DNA of 64,000 nt from Nitrospirota bacterium (GTDB lineage: Bacteria > Nitrospirota > Nitrospiria > SBBL01 > JAADHI01), in NCBI GenBank assembly GCA_029261195.1, contig JAJDBU010000025.1:1-64000 (forward strand), given 5' to 3'. Position 1 is the first letter of the stretch. Each line of letters opens with the position of its first letter. The translations under genes were made by a program, and so were the position numbers. This document shows, one piece after another, positions 9,580-19,115 of the stretch. The notes under the pieces are model-generated. The model made no database searches and had not been told where the DNA came from. It saw only the letters and a program-made list of their open reading frames with translations.

Positions 9580-11721
9580 TTATCCTCCTCGTACAATGCT
9601 CAACAACCGGGAACATCTTTTGAGACTGATCCAAGCTTCATTGTATATCGGGATTAAAATATCCAAGCCACTCCAAGTGAGATTCGCCGGAATCCAGACA
9701 GAGCGATTTCCCTCATTAAAGACTCTTAAAGACAATCCCCGTAAACTCTGAATATGGTTACCACCCCCGTTTTGTTCATAGGGCATTGTCAAGAAAGCCC
9801 CGGCATCTTCGAAGTGTGGAAATGTTAATAGGTCATAAAGTATTTTTTTGCTCAGAGTCTTTCTTTTTAAAAATTCACCTTCCCCACTGCAGTCAGAAGG
9901 CACCCACAACTTGAATCCTTCCCTTAGGCCTTCGTTAAATAAATTGAAACAATCTAGTTGCTTCTCCGTCATGCCTTCCATTTCCCGCAATGAAGGGCCA
10001 AAAACAGGTTTAATCGTTTCTTCCCCATTCGAGAACTCCTGATCATACCCCATGACAGTCCCATGATCTGGGCGGCAGCAATTCTCCAATAGGCGAGTGA
10101 CGCCGCCGGAATGTGTATTGCTTAAGCGATCGAACGGAGACTCATTGGAAAGAAAATAAAACCCTTGATGTGTTTTTAAGGTATCCCGCTTCTCTTTTTT
10201 ACTCTCTTTAGACTCGTTACCCATATAACCAAAATATTGAAAATGTACTTTTGGATAATCTTCTTTAGATCCAAAAATCGTCTGCAAATGATTTTGAAGG
10301 GTGCCATGCCAGCCGATATCAACAAATAATACCCTCGCAGATTCAAAAAAACCGATCTGTTTCAAATATGAGTCAAGAAAATGAGTTTGTTTCTTTTTCT
10401 CAATATTAATGAGTGCCCCTAATTCCTCATCTTCAGCCAAAGCTCGAATCGGTTTCGGCAACGTTTTCAGTGTTTTCGAGTATGCTATTTTTTGATTCGG
10501 GACAATTTTATTTTTCTGGCAATAATATTCAATATCTTTTTTTGAAATACCAAAACCCTTAAGAAAAGCTTCCACCCCCCCTAAGTTTAATTTCCATCCA
10601 TCATTCTTTAAACCGTCCTTCCAAATATCACTCGTATGAGGCAGGTTTGTCGCAACACGCGAGAAAAAGCTGTACTCTGCTTTTGCAGCTAATTCCTCCT
10701 CTTTCCATTCAGCACACAGAGCTTTGTAGTATGTATAAAAATTAAAACCATCACGAGAAACAAAATAAACCCGGTCTATTTTTTGGGATTTGACGATTCT
10801 GAAAATATGCTCGGCAAAAGCCAAAAACACCGGCGCAATGATAAACTTTGCCGCATCGTAGTAAATGATATCGAAATTTTTGACAACTTCTTGTTGGTGC
10901 ACCTCACTTCTAAATAAGTTATAGGCCATGCGGGCATATTTTAAGAAAAAAGGAGATGAAAATAACCGCTTCTGAGTAACGACTTTTTGTCTTGTATTCA
11001 AAAAAAGAAAAGAATGAGCACCTTCTTTTCTGGGATTACGGAAATCGCTAATAGCATGGTCACCGATATGAACAAGGTCATTAGGCCTGATATTCAGGAC
11101 TTGGCAGACCTCCTTATAAATTTTACCGGACCTTTTCGTTTTGAGAAATTCAGACGACGTAAACCCATAGCTAAAATATTGTTCAAGAGAAAAATACTTC
11201 AGGAGTTCTATAATGTCGTTTGAAGAAAGATACATGTCAGAAATAAATATGATTTTTTTATTATTAGAAAGAATAAAAGACAAATAATCCGCTATGCCCG
11301 GAGCAGGCTTTAAATAAGATTTTTCAATGTCAAGTTCTGCCGTAAGAAGGCGATGAGATGTTTCTACCTTACATGCCTCATATCTAGAATTTAGAAAGCG
11401 ATGACAGATTGCGTCAATCATGTCTGCTATTCTATATTCAGGATCTTTCCCCTTATACCTGCTGAGTAATTTCAAACTCTTTATTATTTTTCGTCTAAAC
11501 TCATAGATAGAAAACCAGTCTACAGGTGAGTGCCCCTCTGATAATATCTCAGAAAACCGTTTGGAAGATTCTATGAGCATACTTTCAGGAGATTTTTTTC
11601 TGAATAGTACGGTGTCAAAAATATCGAAAGAGACATACTGACTTTGAAGATAAGATGCGTTCTTTGTCAGGTGGCAATCTCTGAAATGATGTATAATCGG
11701 ATAGAAACTATATGTTTTCAT
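9580..11721 (-). CDS. Large HAD-superfamily protein of polysaccharide loci (COG5610-like)
   Basis: The 713-residue protein begins with a HAD phosphatase core: FDIFDT (nucleophile Asp33, second Asp36) and VHIGDHAISD about residue 216 for the metal-binding acids. The remaining 450 residues hold a segment YFVSRDGFNFY and VLFVDIGWHGTLQNHL, which recur in the long HAD proteins found in LPS and capsule clusters. A phosphatase or phospho-sugar hydrolase activity is likely for the N-terminal domain; the larger C-terminal part is of unknown function. Length (over 700) is typical of that family. It stands 295 bases from the next upstream gene, so it may have its own promoter. Confidence 0.75.
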   Translation of the reverse strand: MKTYSFYPIIHHFRDCHLTKNASYLQSQYVSFDIFDTVLFRKKSPESMLIESSKRFSEILSEGHSPVDWFSIYEFRRKIIKSLKLLSRYKGKDPEYRIADMIDAICHRFLNSRYEACKVETSHRLLTAELDIEKSYLKPAPGIADYLSFILSNNKKIIFISDMYLSSNDIIELLKYFSLEQYFSYGFTSSEFLKTKRSGKIYKEVCQVLNIRPNDLVHIGDHAISDFRNPRKEGAHSFLFLNTRQKVVTQKRLFSSPFFLKYARMAYNLFRSEVHQQEVVKNFDIIYYDAAKFIIAPVFLAFAEHIFRIVKSQKIDRVYFVSRDGFNFYTYYKALCAEWKEEELAAKAEYSFFSRVATNLPHTSDIWKDGLKNDGWKLNLGGVEAFLKGFGISKKDIEYYCQKNKIVPNQKIAYSKTLKTLPKPIRALAEDEELGALINIEKKKQTHFLDSYLKQIGFFESARVLFVDIGWHGTLQNHLQTIFGSKEDYPKVHFQYFGYMGNESKESKKEKRDTLKTHQGFYFLSNESPFDRLSNTHSGGVTRLLENCCRPDHGTVMGYDQEFSNGEETIKPVFGPSLREMEGMTEKQLDCFNLFNEGLREGFKLWVPSDCSGEGEFLKRKTLSKKILYDLLTFPHFEDAGAFLTMPYEQNGGGNHIQSLRGLSLRVFNEGNRSVWIPANLTWSGLDILIPIYNEAWISLKRCSRLLSIVRGG

Positions 11722-11806
11722 TCGTCATTTCTTGTTTCTCTCAGCTTACTGTACTTTTGTAATCAAGCAGTGTTGTCATACGGTAATTTGCAGATAGAGA
11801 GTTCTA

Positions 11807-11852
11807 TAAACGACATCCTCTAGTCGGTCATTTCAATAGAGGATGTCGTTTA
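11807..11852. repeat. Perfect 16-bp inverted repeat in intergenic region
   Basis: Arms 11807-11822 (TAAACGACATCCTCTA) and 11837-11852 are exact reverse complements around a 14-base loop. It sits in the 295-base gap between the methyltransferase and HAD genes, both on the minus strand. There is no T-run on either side, so it is not a standard intrinsic terminator. It could be an operator, an attenuator-like leader structure of the HAD gene, or a small mobile repeat. Nothing else clear is seen in this gap. Confidence 0.7.
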
Positions 11853-12016
11853 AGAAACGTCACATATTCGAATAGTGCCTAGCCAGTACGATACCTAATG
11901 GAAATAATGATAATCCCATTGGGGGTAAAGTGGGCGGGCAAGACATAAACGATGTTATAGGCATCTCTTACTCAAATGCGATAAGGCTGAGATCAACTTA
12001 TACCTACAACTCAACT

Positions 12017-12730
12017 TTATTTTTGAGAGCACACCATCATGGAGCCACCGAAAACAAGTTTGAAAACTGGGATTTTCCCAAATAATTCATCAAAGGGCGC
12101 TAAGGCATTAATAAAATCAAAATTAATCATTTTTCTGCCTGCTATTTTGAGCTTCGCTTTTTTCAGTTCTTGCTCAAACTTAACGACTCCAAATGGATTT
12201 TCGTTATCTCCGATGAGATTTATCCTTTTACTCCTCGGAGAGTGGTGCCAATAATATACATATGGATTCCAGCCATTCGTTTCTAAACTGAGAAGAAGCC
12301 CCCCCGGTTTTAAAACCCGATAGACTTCGTTCAATACAATGCTTCTATCAAAAAAGTGATGAAGCACCTGATTGTGTACAATTAAATCAAAAGAATTCTC
12401 TTTAAATGGAAGGTATTCGATGTCTCCCCCTGTGAGCGGAATATCCGGGGTTCGATTTTTTGATACTCTTCTCAGTAACTCAACAACAATATCTATTCCA
12501 ATCACATTAAATGAAGGCCTTTTAGCCAGTTCTCCACCTAAAGTCATCCCGCCACAGCCTAAATCTAATACGGTATGATTCCCTTTATCGAAATCGATAT
12601 AGTCCCGGAGAAAATTAAATACTCTATTCATCTTTTTTTCACCCCAGCCGGTGCTGCGATAATTTTCTTTTTCTCTCGCCAACTGCGCAAGATTGATTCT
12701 TACTTCTTCCCCTTTGTCCTGAGTAAACAT
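12017..12730 (-). CDS. Class I SAM-dependent methyltransferase
   Basis: This protein of 237 residues has the Rossmann methyltransferase core: VLDLGCGG (motif I, about 55-62), VIGIDIV (motif post I), GDIEYLPFKENSFDLIV (motifs II-III) and EVYRVLKPGGLLL. It belongs to the Methyltransf_11 type. The start at the ATG at 12730 is preferred over the GTG six bases upstream because AGGTG sits five bases before it. It probably methylates a sugar or lipid intermediate in the cytoplasm. It is 40 bases downstream of the flippase-like gene and likely cotranscribed. The exact acceptor is unknown. Confidence 0.85.
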   Translation of the reverse strand: MFTQDKGEEVRINLAQLAREKENYRSTGWGEKKMNRVFNFLRDYIDFDKGNHTVLDLGCGGMTLGGELAKRPSFNVIGIDIVVELLRRVSKNRTPDIPLTGGDIEYLPFKENSFDLIVHNQVLHHFFDRSIVLNEVYRVLKPGGLLLSLETNGWNPYVYYWHHSPRSKRINLIGDNENPFGVVKFEQELKKAKLKIAGRKMINFDFINALAPFDELFGKIPVFKLVFGGSMMVCSQK

Positions 12731-12770
12731 TTTCACCTCATTTTATTTTGTAAATAGCCAATATTTGAAT

Positions 12771-13691
12771 TTATGCCAACGCTTGTTTTACAAGCTTTTC
12801 TTCTCTGGCAATTGATACCGCCGAGATCAGCGCACAACTGAAATCAACCAGCACCATCACCATACGTAAAGTGACCACCACCATAATTGCAATCTCTAGT
12901 GAAATGACTTGAGAAAGAATGGCAGCACTAATACCTTCACTCACACCAATTCCCGCCGGAGCAAAAATGGCCAGCATGCCGACAATAAGTGAAGAGGATG
13001 CGGCACCGACCATTATTGGGAGCGCCGTCAAATCAACCGATGTAAAAGAAAGAGTACCAAAATACAATCCAAACCCCAGTACAGCGTATGCGATGAAGTA
13101 CAGCATACTAATTTTAAATAAAAATGCATACCGGTAGTCTTTGCCGTTCTTCTTTCCGATAACAGGTCGAATGAGTATCTTAAAGATCTTCGGATGAATC
13201 AGAATCATCATCATAAAAGGAAAGATCATCAAGAGATTTTGCATCTGCGGACTAAATAAATTGATGATGGGTAAGGAGCATAGACCTCCGACGAGAAACA
13301 ATAAGACATTCAAAATAATAAAATTTTTTGCTATTTTGTCTGAATCAATATCCATTTTTTTAGAAAACAGATAATAGTTTGTAGCGAACCAAACCCGACC
13401 CGGGAGATAATTACCTATACGGGAAAGATGGAATATTCGAAAGGCTTGCCAAAACGAAACGGTGCTGCCGATTTCTTTATACGCAATACTGTGTAAGTAT
13501 GGATTAATAACCCCGACAACAATGACATGTGTTACCAGTACAAAAAATATCATATGAAGCTTGGCAGTCCGAATGATATTGATAAAATTCTCCCCTTCTG
13601 AAAATAAAAAGTATGATATCCATATAACAAAAACAAGCATATAGACCCTCGTGAACCAGGGATTTTTTAAAATAGCAATAAATTTTTTCAC
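12771..13691 (-). CDS. Lysylphosphatidylglycerol synthase TM-domain (flippase-like) protein
   Basis: The 306-residue protein is an integral membrane protein with about eight hydrophobic segments and the family motif APAGIGVSEG near residue 245-254, as in the LPG_synthase_TM/UPF0104 family. The soluble aminoacyl transferase domain of MprF is absent, as in AglD-like proteins. Members are suspected lipid or lipid-glycan translocators; a role in moving a lipid-linked glycan is possible here because no Wzx flippase is recognised in the window. It begins with GTG directly after the stop codon of the acetyltransferase (TAA then GTG), indicating tight coupling. Confidence 0.8.
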   Translation of the reverse strand: MKKFIAILKNPWFTRVYMLVFVIWISYFLFSEGENFINIIRTAKLHMIFFVLVTHVIVVGVINPYLHSIAYKEIGSTVSFWQAFRIFHLSRIGNYLPGRVWFATNYYLFSKKMDIDSDKIAKNFIILNVLLFLVGGLCSLPIINLFSPQMQNLLMIFPFMMMILIHPKIFKILIRPVIGKKNGKDYRYAFLFKISMLYFIAYAVLGFGLYFGTLSFTSVDLTALPIMVGAASSSLIVGMLAIFAPAGIGVSEGISAAILSQVISLEIAIMVVVTLRMVMVLVDFSCALISAVSIAREEKLVKQALA

Positions 13692-14501
13692 TTACTTCTC
13701 CTCAGGCTTTCCACCCCGGGTGCCAATAACTTTTGCGGGCACCCCTAATGCAATCCCGTTTACGGGGATATCTTTTGTTACGACAGCTCCCGAGCCAATG
13801 ACAGCCCCGGAGCCAATTGTGACACCAGGCATCACACAAACATTCGCCCCTAACCAGACATCATCTCCAAGGGAAATCTTTGCCTTTTCTCCCCCTTGAA
13901 GTCGAATGGGAACATCCAATTGATCAAAATTATGGTTTCCGCTGATAAAGACGACATTTGGGCCAATCATCGTATCTTTTCCTATTTCCACACCGCCCAC
14001 ACCGTTGATATAGGTATTTCTGCTAACATGGACGTGATCTCCGAGTACAATTTCCCCGCCTTGTCCTGCCAAGGTACAACGGTGAGCTATAAAGACACTC
14101 TCTCCAAAGATGATTTTCCCTTCACTGGAACCTGCGCTTATCCAGGCATTTTCGCCAAGAACTACCCGTTTGTTTAGAAAGATATTTAAAGGAACTTCAA
14201 GTCGGACATTTTGCTCAATCAGGCAGCCCCCTCCAACTTTGCCCAATACACATTTATAAATTAAGGGACGAATATATGTCCCTAAAATAGTTGGAAAGTT
14301 CTTAAAGACTAGAAAGATGAGCCCTTGCCATATAAATCGAAATATCTTCTTTCCCCCCGTTACATGTTCAACATAACGAAGTGCCTTATTTTTCAACCCC
14401 GTTTCAGGAATTGCATCACCTGTAACACGCCTTGCCAATGTCTCTTTTCCTCCTCTTTTCAAAAATGATTCTACGTTCTGCCATTTATTGAAAACTTTCA
14501 A
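13692..14501 (-). CDS. Hexapeptide-repeat acyltransferase
   Basis: The C-terminal 170 of 269 residues form a left-handed beta-helix of hexapeptide repeats (for example IGKDTMIGPNVVFISGNH, then GVTIGSGAVIGSGAVV and a closing GVPAKVIG), as in WbbJ/maltose O-acetyltransferase-type enzymes. The GNHNF segment holds the conserved catalytic histidine. The enzyme likely O-acetylates a sugar of the exopolysaccharide using acetyl-CoA. The N-terminal 100 residues contain a hydrophobic stretch (about 55-75) that may anchor it. The apparent start is TTG inside the preceding glycosyltransferase gene (17-base overlap), with GAG just upstream; a later start cannot be excluded. Confidence 0.85.
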   Translation of the reverse strand: MKVFNKWQNVESFLKRGGKETLARRVTGDAIPETGLKNKALRYVEHVTGGKKIFRFIWQGLIFLVFKNFPTILGTYIRPLIYKCVLGKVGGGCLIEQNVRLEVPLNIFLNKRVVLGENAWISAGSSEGKIIFGESVFIAHRCTLAGQGGEIVLGDHVHVSRNTYINGVGGVEIGKDTMIGPNVVFISGNHNFDQLDVPIRLQGGEKAKISLGDDVWLGANVCVMPGVTIGSGAVIGSGAVVTKDIPVNGIALGVPAKVIGTRGGKPEEK

Positions 14502-15603
14502 TAAGCTCTACCATTTTCCCCCATGAAAATCGGTCCTTTTCAGCCATTACATTTTTCACAAGTTCATCCTCCCATTCGTCTTGATAAAAAGAAACCACCG
14601 TATCGGCAATCTCTTTTGGCGCTTTTGGATTTACGATGAAACCTGTTTTTTTATGCTCAATAACCTCTGGGAGAGATCCTACGTTTGTTGAAATAACCGG
14701 TTTATTACAACCAAAAGCGACCTGCACAATCCCGCTACCCGTTGCAGAAACATAAGGCAGAATAACAACGTCAGAAGCAGAAAAATAAACACCAACCTGT
14801 TCATTAGGAACATATTGGACCACAAGCCTTACATGAGGCTCAAGACCTAAATCCTTAATTTGGCTTCTATATATTTCCTCTCCTTCCCAGAATTCTCCAA
14901 CAACGAGAAGTGTGACTTCAAGCTCTTGAATAATCATCGGGAGCGCCGCGATTAAATATTGCAGGCCCTTATAGGGTCTGACAAAACCAAAAAAGAGAAT
15001 GACTTTACCAGTGAGGTCCAATTTCTTTTTGGCCTCCTCTTTAGTGATCATTCCTGACTGAAAAACTTCGTAGGTAGGGTGAAACCCTTGTTTAATATTT
15101 GCATCAGGCAGGATTTGCTTTAAGTTTCGAAAGTCCTCTCCGGAATGAACAACAAAGTAATTTCCTTTACTTAAAACCCATCGTGTACAGATTTTGTCAA
15201 CCTTTTTTGATTCATGTTCTACAACGTTATGACAGATAAAAAGGAGTTTTGCCGGCGTAAATAATTTTATCAAAGTGGCAATCGTCCAAAACTGTGGAGC
15301 CCAGAAAGAAACCCACCAAGGGAAAATAACGAGATCAGGACGATCCTTTCTGATTCTGAGAAAAACGATCAACCAGGTAAAGGGGTTTAAGGAATCAAGT
15401 AGGTTTTCTGTTCCTTTCTCTTTTATCGACTTGTTACTACTGTCTTTATCCGTTTCTCCAGGGAAAAGCCATCCAGGATATTGCCGTTTAAAAGCGTAAA
15501 ATATGACTTGATGTTTTTTCTTTAAATGCCGACACAGCAAGGTTGTATAGTGAGAAATTCCACCCCGGAATGGATATGAGGGACCTATCATGCAAATTTT
15601 CAT
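14485..15603 (-). CDS. Family 4 (GT-B) glycosyltransferase
   Basis: This 372-residue protein shows the GT-B layout: an N-terminal acceptor domain starting MKICMIGPSYPFRGGISHYT (glycine-rich loop), and a C-terminal donor domain with VILFFGFVRPYKGL and the nucleotide-binding stretch GSGIVQVAFGCNKPVI followed by the GSLPEVIEHKKTGF E-x7-E motif. It is a retaining transferase that adds a hexose-type sugar to the growing lipid-linked unit in the cytoplasm. Overlap with the acetyltransferase and a 20-base gap to the upstream GT2 gene indicate one transcript. Confidence 0.88.
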   Translation of the reverse strand: MKICMIGPSYPFRGGISHYTTLLCRHLKKKHQVIFYAFKRQYPGWLFPGETDKDSSNKSIKEKGTENLLDSLNPFTWLIVFLRIRKDRPDLVIFPWWVSFWAPQFWTIATLIKLFTPAKLLFICHNVVEHESKKVDKICTRWVLSKGNYFVVHSGEDFRNLKQILPDANIKQGFHPTYEVFQSGMITKEEAKKKLDLTGKVILFFGFVRPYKGLQYLIAALPMIIQELEVTLLVVGEFWEGEEIYRSQIKDLGLEPHVRLVVQYVPNEQVGVYFSASDVVILPYVSATGSGIVQVAFGCNKPVISTNVGSLPEVIEHKKTGFIVNPKAPKEIADTVVSFYQDEWEDELVKNVMAEKDRFSWGKMVELIESFQ

Positions 15604-15623
15604 ATAAGATCAATCCGAAAGGC

Positions 15624-16661
15624 TCAGTGCTGGAAGTGCTCCGACTCAGAACGAGAAGTTGTTAGACGACTATCTCCCTTTTTCCCTGTCACTGCACTGA
15701 TTTTCACCGATTCTGATGAAAATACGAGTTCCATTTTTCTAACCCGATAGAGAACATCTTCAATCAAGCGGCGGTTGAACGAAATAATATCCGCAACAAG
15801 TCCAATCATTAACAGCATAAAACCCATCATAAGGGAAACCCCGGAAAGGATGAGTGACTGAATATGGCCGGCAGCACCCGAGGAAACAACATAGAGATAC
15901 AAAAATCTGAAAATACCTAAAGAACCTACGAGTAGAAAGATCGCTCCAAAACAGAAGAAAATTCTCAGGGGTTGAAACATTGCGTACATTCTGACAATCG
16001 TAACGACCGACCGTCGAATATAGGAAGGGATACTCTTAAATAGTCTGGATTTACGTAGGGGTTTATTGGTTCGAATTGGCACGTGAACAATTGTCATATG
16101 CTTTTTACCCGCCTGTATAATTGATTCAAGCGTATATGTGAAAGGAGAGACGATATTCAACATTAATGCAGCGTCCTTACTGTACGCTCGAAACCCACTT
16201 GTCGTATCCGTCACACTGGTCTCTGAGATTTGCCTCACCACCCAACTGCCAAATTTTTGCAATATTTTTTTTATAAAAGAAAAATGTGGAATACTATCCA
16301 CTTGACGATCACCTACAACGATCTCAGCCTTGCCCTCCATGATCGGCTTGATTAAATTTGGAATATCCTCGCCCTTGTATTGATTATCTGCATCAGTATT
16401 CACAATAATATCTGCACCATATTGAACAGATGCATCAAGACCTGCAGTAAATGCCTTGGCCAAGCCTTTGTTGTGTCGGAATCGGACGATATAGTCAACA
16501 TTGAGTTCCTCCGCAATCTTGACTGTTTGATCCGTACTCCCGTCATCTATCACTAGGATTTCAATTTTATCAATGCCATCAATCGTTCGAGGAATATCCT
16601 TGACTGTTTGAGCCAGTGTTTTTTCTTCATTTAAACAAGGGATCTGAACAATGAGTTTCAT
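15624..16661 (-). CDS. Membrane-anchored GT2 (DPM1/GtrB-like) glycosyltransferase
   Basis: The N-terminal 230 of 345 residues form a GT2 domain with PCLNEEKTL, VIDDGSTDQT and VNTDADNQY (DxD at about 94-96). Two hydrophobic segments follow (about 233-258 and 268-290), as in dolichol/undecaprenyl-phosphate sugar synthases. Such enzymes transfer a sugar to polyprenyl phosphate, which could supply the GT39-like protein encoded at 6568-8127; this pairing is inference. The C-terminal 55 residues are hydrophilic and poorly conserved. The gene starts with ATG, 106 bases downstream of the deacetylase gene. Confidence 0.85.
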   Translation of the reverse strand: MKLIVQIPCLNEEKTLAQTVKDIPRTIDGIDKIEILVIDDGSTDQTVKIAEELNVDYIVRFRHNKGLAKAFTAGLDASVQYGADIIVNTDADNQYKGEDIPNLIKPIMEGKAEIVVGDRQVDSIPHFSFIKKILQKFGSWVVRQISETSVTDTTSGFRAYSKDAALMLNIVSPFTYTLESIIQAGKKHMTIVHVPIRTNKPLRKSRLFKSIPSYIRRSVVTIVRMYAMFQPLRIFFCFGAIFLLVGSLGIFRFLYLYVVSSGAAGHIQSLILSGVSLMMGFMLLMIGLVADIISFNRRLIEDVLYRVRKMELVFSSESVKISAVTGKKGDSRLTTSRSESEHFQH

Positions 16662-16767
16662 TTCGTAACCTCGATATTTGACATTACTGCTTCAACTTCT
16701 TTTCCTGAAAATATATCCCATCGAGATATCATGCTTAGTATTTTCCCTGACATGAAGAGATCTAATT

Positions 16768-17637
16768 TCAATCGTTTCCTTCGTATGAGATCACATCTGA
16801 AATTGAGAGAAAGGATGGATTTAAATCTCGAATCGGAGCAAATTGAAAGTCATGAAGCAAACTTATTAATGTCGACTCCATTTTGTCCAGATTTACATAG
16901 TGCCGAAATTTCGAGAAGGCGCTCCCCTTGATGCGGGGTTGTTCCGGATCAACCTCCCAGGGATGGAAATATACGATCGACATCTGTTTTTCCTTATGAT
17001 TTAAGCGCTTTATCGCCCATTTTGTCACAAAAGGAGGAAATAATCGCAAATACCCTCCTCCTCCGAATGGAGCCGTCATTCCACATAACTTTATTGTGGA
17101 AAGGGGATACTCGCGAATGGAGCCGCCGTTCCGCCTGATAATGTAGGGAAATCGGCTGGAATTGGGAATTCCATATAGGTCATGCCAGACCGGAAAGATG
17201 CTGGAATCATATAAGAACCCCTCTTCAATCAAAGTATCCAAGGCCCAGAGGCTTTTTTTCGTAATTGAATAACTGGCTGCCCGGTAGCCGACAACCTTTT
17301 CTCCAATGAGGTCTTCAAGAATCTGTTTTGACTGTTTTGTCTCTTCCCTGAACTGTTCTGGAGTCTGCGTATAGATTCGCCTATGGGAATAGCCATGCGA
17401 AGCAACTTCATGGCCCATTTTATGAATCGTTTTAACCAGTGTTGGGTGGCGTTCCGCAACCCAGCCTAAGACAAAGAAGGTTGCTTTGACTTGACAGGCT
17501 TCAAGAAAATCCAGAATACGTTGGGTGTTTTTTTCAACACGACTTTCGTACTGACTCCACTTCGCACGATTAACTACGGACTCAAATGCCGAGACCTGGT
17601 AATAATCCTCCACGTCAATGGTAAGGGCATTTACCAT
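16768..17637 (-). CDS. Exosortase-A-system polysaccharide deacetylase (DUF3473 subfamily)
   Basis: The 289-residue protein matches the PEP-CTERM-locus polysaccharide deacetylase subfamily. TIDVEDYYQ near the N-terminus supplies the catalytic and metal aspartates, HEVASHGYSHRR near residue 80 supplies the metal histidines, and the C-terminal YFHPWEVDPEQPR segment is the hallmark of the DUF3473 part. It likely removes N-acetyl groups from the polymer or an intermediate. There is no signal peptide, so it acts in the cytoplasm or is exported by other means. The family is nearly always found in exosortase-associated EPS loci, which identifies the locus type. Confidence 0.92.
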   Translation of the reverse strand: MVNALTIDVEDYYQVSAFESVVNRAKWSQYESRVEKNTQRILDFLEACQVKATFFVLGWVAERHPTLVKTIHKMGHEVASHGYSHRRIYTQTPEQFREETKQSKQILEDLIGEKVVGYRAASYSITKKSLWALDTLIEEGFLYDSSIFPVWHDLYGIPNSSRFPYIIRRNGGSIREYPLSTIKLCGMTAPFGGGGYLRLFPPFVTKWAIKRLNHKEKQMSIVYFHPWEVDPEQPRIKGSAFSKFRHYVNLDKMESTLISLLHDFQFAPIRDLNPSFLSISDVISYEGND

Positions 17638-17764
17638 ATAAATCCACCTACTCTATTCTGTCTATTAAATATGTTGTCAATCAGCATAGAAAAAAACGCC
17701 GCAAATGTTCAATAAAATATCGATCATGGAAGCCACTTCAGCGGGTATAATTTCCTGATCAAAC

Positions 17765-19048
17765 TCACTTAATCATCCGCCAGGAAGGCCCAATCGCCTT
17801 CAATGAAAAGCTAACAACATTTCTTTCCCCATCTCTCCCTTGCTCTCCTTTAGAGCGTTGGTTAAGATAGGTATAGCTTAGAGTCCCGTCGAGCCATGAG
17901 AAAAAACGCACTATTAAACTAGCTTCCGCTGTATAAGTAGCAACATCGACTTCATTGCCTTCAAAAGATTTGTTACTCGCATAGCCCACCTGAACGGATG
18001 ACTCAATCCTTTCCTCCAATACATGGCTAGCATTTCCAATAAGACTTTGGCGACGCGTTAGTCCTCGGATCACGCCCAGTCCGGTCACAAGGTTTCTGTC
18101 ATACTGAAGATTGAACCTTCCTCTTTTATAGCGTTTTGAGATTCCAGCAGCCACGTTTGCCCCTGGAGATGCACCTTTTACAAATAAAGCCCCAGTATTT
18201 CCATTAACAGCGATCAACTGAGTAAGTCGATCGAACCCGGGAAATCCATCCTCTACAGACGAGAGGCCGGCATTCCCGGTCACAGTGACAAGAGCGCTGA
18301 GTCGATGAACGACCCCCGTATTGATTTGATGAATCATTTCGCGGCCTTCACCAAAAGTCGCTACTGACAGACCATAATTGCTGGTCCACACTGTACGTGA
18401 AGAGACGTGGTAGTCATATCTCGCTCCCGCAGTACTGCTATGCACAGTAGTATCTTCCAGTTCATCCCCCGAATAACGGGTAATCACATTGGTATACGAA
18501 CTTGATGTGCTGAAATGTTTTGTCCAGAAATAGCGCAATGAAATACCCGCAAGGTTTCGAAAGGTATCGACGCGCCCCGGCTGTTGTACACCCTCCCCCT
18601 CAAGCAGAACCTGGTTGAAGTTTTCATCAATATCAGTGCCTGTTCCTCCACTCCCGAATGAAAATCCAGGAAGCTCCGGTGAATAGGAAATTTCTTCAGT
18701 TACCTTGACCTCTAGTCCTCTGATCTGACGATTTAGAATCGGGAGATCAATATCAAACGAGAGGGATTGGAAATAACCATCTGCCTCAGTATGTTGTGAG
18801 TGGAATTGGGCTGAGCCATGGTATCCGATCGTAAGTGTCGCATTTTTACTTGTAACGGCCATACTTAATGAAGGAGATAGCACTGTCGCAAAATCTGCCT
18901 GTTTGTCCTGATCCGAAAAAAAGAGATTGTCGTTGTATTGCTCTGCAAGAGAGAAAGAAGGTGTGAATATCACTGCCCCTTGGACCTCTGTCTCAAAACT
19001 TAAGGCAAAAAAAAACAAAGCCAGACCTACACTTAGAACTATTCTCAC
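17765..19048 (-). CDS. Outer-membrane beta-barrel protein of exosortase-type EPS loci
   Basis: A GTG start at 19048 with AGGA five bases before it gives a 427-residue protein with a clear signal peptide (VRIVLSVGLALFFFALSF, cleavage near VQGA). The longer frame back to 19177 would overlap the upstream gene and bury the signal, so it was not used. The mature part shows alternating beta strands ending in aromatic residues, with a SPSLSMAV segment near the start and RYKRGRFNLQYDRN later. This resembles the outer-membrane family (TIGR03016 type) that accompanies PEP-CTERM/EPS clusters. It may be the outer-membrane channel for the polymer. Function of the family is not proven. Confidence 0.72.
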   Translation of the reverse strand: MRIVLSVGLALFFFALSFETEVQGAVIFTPSFSLAEQYNDNLFFSDQDKQADFATVLSPSLSMAVTSKNATLTIGYHGSAQFHSQHTEADGYFQSLSFDIDLPILNRQIRGLEVKVTEEISYSPELPGFSFGSGGTGTDIDENFNQVLLEGEGVQQPGRVDTFRNLAGISLRYFWTKHFSTSSSYTNVITRYSGDELEDTTVHSSTAGARYDYHVSSRTVWTSNYGLSVATFGEGREMIHQINTGVVHRLSALVTVTGNAGLSSVEDGFPGFDRLTQLIAVNGNTGALFVKGASPGANVAAGISKRYKRGRFNLQYDRNLVTGLGVIRGLTRRQSLIGNASHVLEERIESSVQVGYASNKSFEGNEVDVATYTAEASLIVRFFSWLDGTLSYTYLNQRSKGEQGRDGERNVVSFSLKAIGPSWRMIK

Positions 19049-19115
19049 TGTAGTCCTATTGTAATGACATATTTGAATCAAATTTTCATCCCTACATTGA
19101 AGACAAGCTACATTT

